Of a DNA stretch of 10,634 nt, positions 6,180 to 10,634 are shown one piece after another. Every line of letters starts with the position of its first letter. Positions within the stretch are counted from its first letter, which is position 1. A program made the translations under genes and the position numbers. Source of the DNA: an uncultured Prevotella sp. (GTDB taxonomy: Bacteria; Bacteroidota; Bacteroidia; Bacteroidales; Bacteroidaceae); assembly GCA_900772835.1 (NCBI GenBank), contig CAAGSA010000068.1, positions 1 to 10,634 on the forward strand, read 5' to 3'. The notes beneath the pieces are model-generated. The model did not search any database, was not told the origin of the DNA, and was given only the letters and a program-made list of their open reading frames with translations.

Positions 6180-7280
6180 ATGAACATTTGCATTATTGTA
6201 GGGGCACGCCCAAACTTCATGAAGGTGGCACCGCTCATACACGCCATAGACAAAGCCAACGCTGAGGGAAAGAACATCGAAAGCCGACTGCTGTATGCCG
6301 GCACGGAAAATGATGTCACACTCGAAGACACACTCTTCGAAGACCTGGAGATAAGGAAACCGGACGTGTTCCTGGGTGTGGACTGCACCAATCTCAACGA
6401 ACTGACAGGCAAGGTAATGGCAGAGTTTGACACCTATCTGACAAACACGCCTACCGACGCAGTGATAGTTGTAGACGACCTCGCCTCGACAATGGCAGCA
6501 GCAATAGTGACGAAGAAACACGGCATTGCCCTGGCACACCTCGTTGCCGGCACACGCTCATTCGACATAAAGATGCCAAAGGAAATAAACAGACTCGTCA
6601 TAGACGGACTGTCAGACCTACTCTTCACGGCAGGAATGGGCAGCAGCAGCACAGCAAGCCGCGAGGGTGACGGACTGTCGAAAGTATACGAAGTGGGAAA
6701 CATTCTGATGGACACGCTGCGCTTCAACCACAAGCGGCTGCAGCGTCCGCCGCTGATGGACGAGCTGAAGCTTGAAGACGGGAAATACATCGTGTTCACG
6801 CTGAACCGCAAAGCCCTCATTGCCGAACGGGACAACCTGAAGAAAATGCTGCTTGCAATGAGCAAAGCCGCAGCCGGAACACCAATCGTGGCACCTCTGC
6901 GCGAAAACGCAAAACGCGCCGTGGAGGAAACAGCAGCAGAAATGCCAAACGTGCACATCTGCCAACCGTTGTCGTATCTGGAGTTCGGCTATCTCACGAC
7001 ACATGCACAGGGAATCATTACCGACTCGGGCAACGTTGCCGAGGAAGCTACATTCAACATGGTGCCATGCATAACACTGAACAGCTATACGGAGCACATA
7101 GAAACAGTGAAACAAGGATCGAACGTGCTCGTAGGCGAAGATGCCGACAAACTGAAATCAAGCGTCAGGGATATGGTGACAGACAATTGGAAAAAGTGTG
7201 CCCTGCCCGACCGCTGGGACGGTAGAACTGCAGAGCGCATAGTCCACATACTGATGGAAACACTGGAAGAAGGAAAATAA
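6180..7280 (+). CDS. Divergent WecB-type UDP-GlcNAc 2-epimerase homologue with altered active site
   Basis: The protein (366 aa) has the length and two-Rossmann-domain layout of non-hydrolysing UDP-N-acetylglucosamine 2-epimerases, which interconvert UDP-GlcNAc and UDP-ManNAc. Retained: Arg10 and Lys15 in GARPNFMK, Asp100 (WecB D95), the MPKEINR segment with Glu135 (E131) and Arg138, and TDSGNVAEEA (281-290), which binds UDP. By eye alignment several key positions differ. The usual HVEAGLR is HLVAGTR, putting Val122 in place of catalytic E117. The TLHR/TGHR motif is TLNR, putting Asn209 in place of H213. The PxH segment is PLR (Arg241). It may have a changed reaction, a nucleotide-sugar-binding role or reduced activity. 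No polysaccharide genes are next to it; it is the last gene before a terminator. AAGGA lies shortly before the ATG. Confidence 0.8.
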   Translation: MNICIIVGARPNFMKVAPLIHAIDKANAEGKNIESRLLYAGTENDVTLEDTLFEDLEIRKPDVFLGVDCTNLNELTGKVMAEFDTYLTNTPTDAVIVVDDLASTMAAAIVTKKHGIALAHLVAGTRSFDIKMPKEINRLVIDGLSDLLFTAGMGSSSTASREGDGLSKVYEVGNILMDTLRFNHKRLQRPPLMDELKLEDGKYIVFTLNRKALIAERDNLKKMLLAMSKAAAGTPIVAPLRENAKRAVEETAAEMPNVHICQPLSYLEFGYLTTHAQGIITDSGNVAEEATFNMVPCITLNSYTEHIETVKQGSNVLVGEDADKLKSSVRDMVTDNWKKCALPDRWDGRTAERIVHILMETLEEGK

Positions 7281-7298
7281 CCAAGGCTGCAAACCTTT

Positions 7299-7349
7299 AA
7301 CAAAGAGACACCTATGCAATATTTACCAATGGGTGTCTCTTTGTTTTTT
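7299..7349 (+). terminator. Intrinsic terminator of the plus-strand gene block
   Basis: AACAAAGAGACACC (7299-7312) pairs perfectly over 14 bp with GGTGTCTCTTTGTT (7332-7345) around a 19-base loop. A T-run (7344-7349) overlaps the end of the stem. It lies 18 bases after the WecB-like stop codon. Read leftward it has the same stem but no clean T-tract, so it may only partly stop the convergent transcript whose last gene ends at 7377. Confidence 0.9.
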
Positions 7350-7376
7350 ATATTTCACAACACAAATGAAAAAGGA

Positions 7377-8327
7377 CTACAAACCGAACTCAAACACAGC
7401 TACAAGCGGAAGATGGTCGCTGAAGCCACCAAGATACCTATACCCCCAATAAGTGCGGAAAGGTTTCTTCTCCCCAAACTTGCTGTCATCCTCAAGCAGA
7501 AAAGGCAAGTCGTTAAGAATGCAACGGCGGAAAAGAGGCTTCATGCTGCCGCTTATCAATATGTGGTCGATGGAGCCCCACACGCCCTGATATTTATAAG
7601 TCCCCTTTGCGCCATTCATACCCTTCACGCCAGCCGAGACTTCGGCAAGCCCATTGTTTGCAAGAAAGCGAACAGACTCATCTTCCGACTCATCGTTGAA
7701 ATCGCCAGACACGATTATCTTCGGTTCCCGATGGATGGAACGCAAAGAATCAACCGACTGCATAAGACGCCGCATCACCGCCATACGGTACGGTGCCGAC
7801 GTTCTCTTGCCAGAAAAGCGACTTGGAGCGTGGAGCACGAAAACATGAAGCGTGTCGCCTCCAAGCACCTCGCCCGAGGCGTACAATATATCCCTCGTCG
7901 GGCGCATACCCTTAAGCGGCGCGACCCTGAGCGGATAAGAATTGATGAGCCGGAACGTCATCGGCGAATACAGCAGAGCCACATCAATGCCACGCACGTC
8001 GGGCGAACGGGTTATAAGATACTCATACCTTGCATTGCGCAACAGCGAACGCTTAGTAAGATAATGGGCTACTGAATCATTCTCTATCTCACACAAGGCC
8101 ACGAGGTCGGGAATAACGGTCAGCCCGTCGCCGTTCTTCTGGCTGCACGACAGAATCTCTTTCGAGATATTGCGCAACTTCTGCCAATATCTGTAAGAGT
8201 TCCAATGGCGCGGACTCCCGGCCGTGTATTCTTCATCCTGCTTGAGCGAATCATGCACACAGTCGAAGAAGTTCTCGCAGTTGAGCTGAACGAAAGTGAA
8301 TATGCCAAGAACAAGAGCAGACAACAT
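7377..8327 (-). CDS. Endonuclease/exonuclease/phosphatase (DNase I-like) family protein
   Basis: The protein (316 aa) has the EEP fold of DNase I, exonuclease III and inositol phosphatases: Mg2+-dependent phosphodiester or phosphomonoester cleavage. Using the ATG at 8327, the catalytic set is complete: Asn16 and Glu18 in LNCENFFD, Glu80 in ALCEIEN, Asp115 in RGIDVALLY, His166 in LHAPSR (usually NHWPSR, so the flanking Asn and Trp are changed), Asp209 and Asn211 in GDFND, Asp254 in IDHIL, and Asp304-His305 in SDHLP. Residues 1-13 are hydrophobic without basic residues. A longer start at 8381 would add a basic n-region resembling a signal peptide but would overlap the upstream gene by 44 bases; 8327, ten bases after that gene's stop, fits coupled translation. 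Substrate and location are uncertain. Confidence 0.85.
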   Translation of the reverse strand: MLSALVLGIFTFVQLNCENFFDCVHDSLKQDEEYTAGSPRHWNSYRYWQKLRNISKEILSCSQKNGDGLTVIPDLVALCEIENDSVAHYLTKRSLLRNARYEYLITRSPDVRGIDVALLYSPMTFRLINSYPLRVAPLKGMRPTRDILYASGEVLGGDTLHVFVLHAPSRFSGKRTSAPYRMAVMRRLMQSVDSLRSIHREPKIIVSGDFNDESEDESVRFLANNGLAEVSAGVKGMNGAKGTYKYQGVWGSIDHILISGSMKPLFRRCILNDLPFLLEDDSKFGEKKPFRTYWGYRYLGGFSDHLPLVAVFEFGL

Positions 8328-8337
8328 AATGAAGCAG

Positions 8338-9402
8338 TTATTTGTTAATAATCTCCATCTGCTGCCGCACAGCCTCCTCATGAATAGCCTCGAACACCTC
8401 CTTCACAAAGTTGGAATCCATTCCGCAGAGCGAACCTTGAGCTCCACGCTTGTCAAGAATCTCATTGTAGCGTGAGGTCTGGAGCACAGTCATGTTGTGC
8501 TCTTTTTTATACCGCCCAATTTCGCGGCACACCCTCATTCTTTTAGCCAGCTGCTCCATCAGACAGTTGTCAATCTCATCAATCTGCTTGCGCAGTTCGT
8601 ATATCCCGTCGGTTGCAACCACACCGTCGCGGACTACAAGCAGGCCAAGAATATAGTACAGCATCTCCGGCGTAACCTGCTGCTTCGCATCGCTCCAGGC
8701 CTTGTCGGGGTTGCAATGCGTTTCCACGATAAGTCCGTCGAAGCCCAGATCCATAGCCTGCTGGCACAAAGGTGCAACCAGCTCACGACGGCCTCCGATA
8801 TGGCTCGGATCGCATATTATCGGCAAATCCGGTATACGTCGGCGCAATTCGATTGGAATCTGCCACATCGGCAAATTGCGGTAGATTTTCTTGTCATAGC
8901 TCGAAAATCCACGGTGTACGGCAGCAATACGCTTTAGGCCAGCCTGATTGATTCTCTCCATAGCGCCAATCCACAGTTCAAGGTCTGGATTCACAGGGTT
9001 CTTAAGCAACACTGGCACATCAATGCCCTTCAGACAGTCGGCGAGTGCCTGCATAGCAAAGGGATTCGCTGTGGTGCGCGCTCCGACCCACAGTATATCA
9101 ACATCATATTTCAAAGCCAGCTCCACGTGTTCCGGAGTTGCCACTTCTGTTGTTGTAAGCATTCCGGTCTGCTGCTTCACAGCCTTCAGCCAAGGCAAGG
9201 CCTTCTCCCCCTGCCCCTCAAAACCACCCGGTTTAGTACGCGGTTTCCACACTCCGGCACGGAAGATACGGCAGCCTCTTGCGGCAAGCTGCCGTGCTGT
9301 GGTGAGCACCTGTTCCTCGGTTTCGGCAGAACACGGACCGGCTATCACCAAAGGCCGCTTTTCATCGCAAGGCAGGCCCAACGGCTCTATTTCCAATTCC
9401 AT
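8338..9402 (-). CDS. Bifunctional DAHP synthase / chorismate mutase
   Basis: The protein (354 aa) fuses two aromatic-pathway enzymes. Residues 15-260 form a KDO8P-synthase-like (type I-beta) DAHP synthase joining phosphoenolpyruvate and erythrose 4-phosphate: GPCSAE (22-27), KPRTKPGGF, KNPVNPD, HRGF (163-166), CDPSHIGG (197-204) and ETHCNP (227-232). Metal ligands are Cys24, His201, Glu227 and Asp238. Residues about 267-345 are an AroQ-type chorismate mutase with Arg271, Arg288, Lys299 and Arg311 at the expected positions. In characterised Prevotella and Porphyromonas relatives of this fusion, the mutase domain mediates feedback control of the synthase. An in-frame ATG at 9420 exists, but the -7 box at 9431-9438 would leave it almost no leader; MELEIEPLGL at 9402 fits relatives better. 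The EEP gene follows ten bases after the stop. Confidence 0.92.
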   Translation of the reverse strand: MELEIEPLGLPCDEKRPLVIAGPCSAETEEQVLTTARQLAARGCRIFRAGVWKPRTKPGGFEGQGEKALPWLKAVKQQTGMLTTTEVATPEHVELALKYDVDILWVGARTTANPFAMQALADCLKGIDVPVLLKNPVNPDLELWIGAMERINQAGLKRIAAVHRGFSSYDKKIYRNLPMWQIPIELRRRIPDLPIICDPSHIGGRRELVAPLCQQAMDLGFDGLIVETHCNPDKAWSDAKQQVTPEMLYYILGLLVVRDGVVATDGIYELRKQIDEIDNCLMEQLAKRMRVCREIGRYKKEHNMTVLQTSRYNEILDKRGAQGSLCGMDSNFVKEVFEAIHEEAVRQQMEIINK

Positions 9403-9430
9403 AATTTCTTTTGTTCTCATTAATACGATG

Positions 9431-9465
9431 CAAATGTATAATTATTTTCGTTCTGAAAAAACAAA
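9431..9465 (-). promoter_or_regulatory. Leftward promoter of the DAHP synthase/chorismate mutase gene
   Basis: On the minus strand TACATTTG (plus 9431-9438) matches the -7 consensus TAnnTTTG. TTTG (plus 9462-9465) lies 23 bases upstream, slightly longer than the usual 19-21. Predicted transcription start is near 9426, about 25 bases before the ATG at 9402. Confidence 0.6.
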
Positions 9466-9482
9466 ATGAAAGAATATTTGAC

Positions 9483-9496
9483 TTTCATACGTGAAA
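9483..9496. promoter_or_regulatory. Imperfect palindrome in the aro/nuo divergent region
   Basis: TTTCATACGTGAAA has perfect 5-base arms (TTTCA/TGAAA) around TACG. It lies just upstream of the leftward promoter and resembles the perfect palindrome 65 bases to its right (both contain ACGTG). A shared regulator is a guess. Confidence 0.3.
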
Positions 9497-9547
9497 AGCA
9501 AGTCTGGTGCATAACAACATGCGGCATATGCAGTAAAAGCATGCAAC

Positions 9548-9561
9548 TTTACACGTGTAAA
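9548..9561. promoter_or_regulatory. Perfect 14-bp palindrome upstream of nuo
   Basis: TTTACACGTGTAAA is a perfect inverted repeat lying 34 bases before the TTTG at 9595. A second perfect palindrome, CGTAATTACG (9573-9582), lies between it and the promoter. Position and symmetry suggest a transcription-factor site controlling nuo, the aromatic gene or both. The factor is unknown. Confidence 0.4.
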
Positions 9562-9594
9562 AGATTTTACTCCGTAATTACGAATTATTCACCT

Positions 9595-9631
9595 TTTGAT
9601 ATAGCAATATAATATAATTTATGTATCTTTG
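9595..9631 (+). promoter_or_regulatory. Promoter of the nuo operon
   Basis: TATCTTTG (9624-9631) fits the Bacteroidetes -7 consensus exactly. The nearest upstream TTTG (9595-9598) is 25 bases away, longer than usual, so the -33 element is non-canonical and the promoter may need an activator. Predicted start is near 9635, giving a leader of about 40 bases. Immediately downstream, TTTGACAGTCAAA (9640-9652) is a 6-base-arm palindrome around one base, where a repressor would block early transcription. Confidence 0.6.
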
Positions 9632-9675
9632 CAGTCGATTTTGACAGTCAAATTTTTTATTCAAATAAAATATTT

Positions 9676-10026
9676 ATGTATTTTATCCTATTTATTACCG
9701 TTATCTTGACGGCAGTTGTATTGGTCGTTGGAGCATACGTAGTTGCTAAACTCGTGGGTCCTCGTTCGTACAATCCAGTGAAGGGACAGCCCTTTGAGTG
9801 CGGTATTCCGACGCGAGGCACATCATGGTTGCCGATGCACGTCGGATACTACCTCTTTGCCATTCTCTTCCTGATGTTCGACATCGAGACAGTGTTCCTC
9901 TATCCATGGGCTGTGGCAGTCAAGCAGTTTGGACCGATGGCTCTATGCAGCATCGGATTCTTCCTGTTAGTGTTAGTATTTGGCCTTGCATACGCTTGGC
10001 GGAAAGGAGCGTTGGAATGGAAGTAA
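9676..10026 (+). CDS. nuoA: NADH-quinone oxidoreductase subunit A
   Basis: The protein (116 aa) is the small membrane subunit NuoA (ND3) of respiratory complex I, at the junction between the membrane arm and the quinone-reducing module. Three transmembrane segments are at about 3-23, 57-77 and 86-106. The loop between the first two carries the conserved FECGIPTRG (40-48), whose Cys lies near the quinone site. The second helix contains FDIETVFLYPW with the conserved acidic residues Asp69 and Glu71. Length is normal. It is the first gene of an operon: nuoB starts inside its last codons, in the standard nuo order. The ATG at 9676 lies about 40 bases after the predicted transcription start. Confidence 0.95.
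   Translation: MYFILFITVILTAVVLVVGAYVVAKLVGPRSYNPVKGQPFECGIPTRGTSWLPMHVGYYLFAILFLMFDIETVFLYPWAVAVKQFGPMALCSIGFFLLVLVFGLAYAWRKGALEWK
10004..10009 (+). promoter_or_regulatory. Strong Shine-Dalgarno for nuoB inside nuoA
   Basis: AAGGAG lies seven bases before the nuoB ATG at 10017, within the last codons of nuoA. It supports this start. A full-strength site is unusual next to the other genes here, most of which have weak or no Shine-Dalgarno. Confidence 0.6.
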
Positions 10027-10634
10027 GAAAACCCGTTATCAAGAGTATTCCTTACGACGAGTTTAAGGACAATGAGACGCTCGAGAAAATCGTAGAGCAG
10101 CTCCATGAGGGCGGTTGCAACGTGGTTCTCGGTTCGCTCGACCAAGTTATAAACTGGGGTCGAAGCAACTCGCTGTGGTCTTTGACCTTCGGTACGAGCT
10201 GCTGCGGAATCGAGTTCATGTCTGTTGGCTGCGCCCGTTATGACTTCTCCCGTTTCGGCTTCGAGGTAACTCGTAACTCACCTCGCCAAGCCGACCTCAT
10301 CATGTGTGCAGGAACCATCACCAATAAGATGGCACCGGTTTTCAAACGCTTGTACGACGAGATGGCAGAGCCTAAGTATGTAGTGGCTGTGGGTGGATGT
10401 ACCATCAGCGGTGGTCCGTTCAAAAAGAGCTACAACGTGGTTCGTGGCATCAGCGAGCTTGTACCGGTTGATGTTTATGTGCCAGGATGTCCTCCACGTC
10501 CGGAGGCAATCCTCTATGGCATGATGCAGCTGCAGCGCAAGGTGAAGATCGAGAAATTCTTTGGTGGCGCAAACCACAAGATGACCAAGGAGGAGAAGGA
10601 ACTCTCAATGAGCAAGGGCGGACTTCGCGGCTTG
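10017..10634 (+). CDS. nuoB: NADH-quinone oxidoreductase subunit B (3' end beyond window)
   Basis: Bases from 10017 read open to the right edge, giving 206 residues with no stop, so the gene is cut by the window; little should be missing at the C terminus. NuoB (PSST) carries the N2 [4Fe-4S] cluster that passes electrons to quinone in complex I. Its four ligands are visible: the tandem Cys62-Cys63 in TSCCGIEFM, Cys128 in GGCTISGG and Cys158 in PGCPPRPEA. The RYDFSRFGFEVTRNSPRQADL stretch (near 74-94) near the quinone site is also typical. The start overlaps the nuoA stop by ten bases. This gene uses more T-ending codons (GGT, CGT, GTT) than the 2300-7280 block, consistent with a different expression level. 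Confidence 0.95.
   Translation, partial: MEVRKPVIKSIPYDEFKDNETLEKIVEQLHEGGCNVVLGSLDQVINWGRSNSLWSLTFGTSCCGIEFMSVGCARYDFSRFGFEVTRNSPRQADLIMCAGTITNKMAPVFKRLYDEMAEPKYVVAVGGCTISGGPFKKSYNVVRGISELVPVDVYVPGCPPRPEAILYGMMQLQRKVKIEKFFGGANHKMTKEEKELSMSKGGLRGL

Noticed and set aside
1122..7280. Defence island or toxin-antitoxin interpretation of the SPFH/NfeD/HAD/MATE block
   Set aside because: No nuclease, ATPase, CARF, TIR or toxin motif is present in these proteins, and all six belong to widespread housekeeping families.
7299..7349. Reading the terminator as a mobile-element inverted repeat or attachment site
   Set aside because: A 14-bp stem plus T-run right after a stop codon is explained by intrinsic termination; no integrase, transposase or direct repeat is nearby.
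7314..8075. Long plus-strand open frame across the EEP gene
   Set aside because: Antisense shadow: the minus-strand frame carries the full set of EEP catalytic motifs, while the plus frame gives a low-complexity Arg/His-rich translation and starts inside a terminator hairpin.

Overview
The window looks like a chromosomal piece of a Bacteroidales bacterium, most likely Prevotella or a close relative. Three things support this. Promoter-like sites match the Bacteroidetes consensus (TTTG, about 20 bases, TAnnTTTG) on both strands. A DAHP synthase carries a C-terminal chorismate mutase, a fusion typical of this group. Most genes also have weak or absent Shine-Dalgarno sequences. No rRNA, tRNA, CRISPR array, insertion sequence or phage gene is visible.

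Layout: (1) Bases 1-1121 hold no gene I can support. A promoter at 28-59 fires leftward out of the window. A purine-rich, mildly repetitive tract follows. Palindromes with an AACGTT core lie upstream of a rightward promoter at 1007-1038. (2) Bases 1122-7280 hold six plus-strand genes: a 2-keto-3-deoxygluconate-type sugar kinase, a MATE exporter, a HAD-IIB (Cof-type) phosphatase, an NfeD-like membrane protein, a stomatin/QmcA-like SPFH protein, and a divergent WecB-type UDP-GlcNAc 2-epimerase homologue. A strong intrinsic terminator at 7299-7349 closes the block. The MATE and HAD genes overlap by four bases, and the NfeD and SPFH genes are a classical pair. (3) On the minus strand, DAHP synthase/chorismate mutase (9402 to 8338) is followed ten bases later by an endonuclease/exonuclease/phosphatase-fold protein (8327 to 7377). 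This pair converges on the terminator. (4) Bases 9403-9675 are a divergent control region with a leftward promoter for the aromatic gene, a rightward -7 box for nuo, and several short palindromes. (5) nuoA and the first 206 codons of nuoB start a respiratory complex I operon that leaves the window on the right.

Working together: the aromatic gene makes the first committed shikimate-pathway intermediate and also carries the chorismate-to-prephenate activity. The nuo genes belong to the membrane quinone reductase. The NfeD and SPFH proteins probably form a membrane-microdomain scaffold. The kinase, MATE and HAD genes are sugar-phosphate or export functions whose substrates cannot be read from sequence.

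The most unusual protein is the WecB homologue. By eye alignment, two residues known to be catalytic in E. coli WecB (E117 and H213) are replaced by Val122 and Asn209, and another conserved active-site histidine is replaced by Arg241, while the UDP-binding motif and other catalytic positions are kept. I see no clear evidence for a wholly new defence or mobile system. Most of the window is ordinary core genome.
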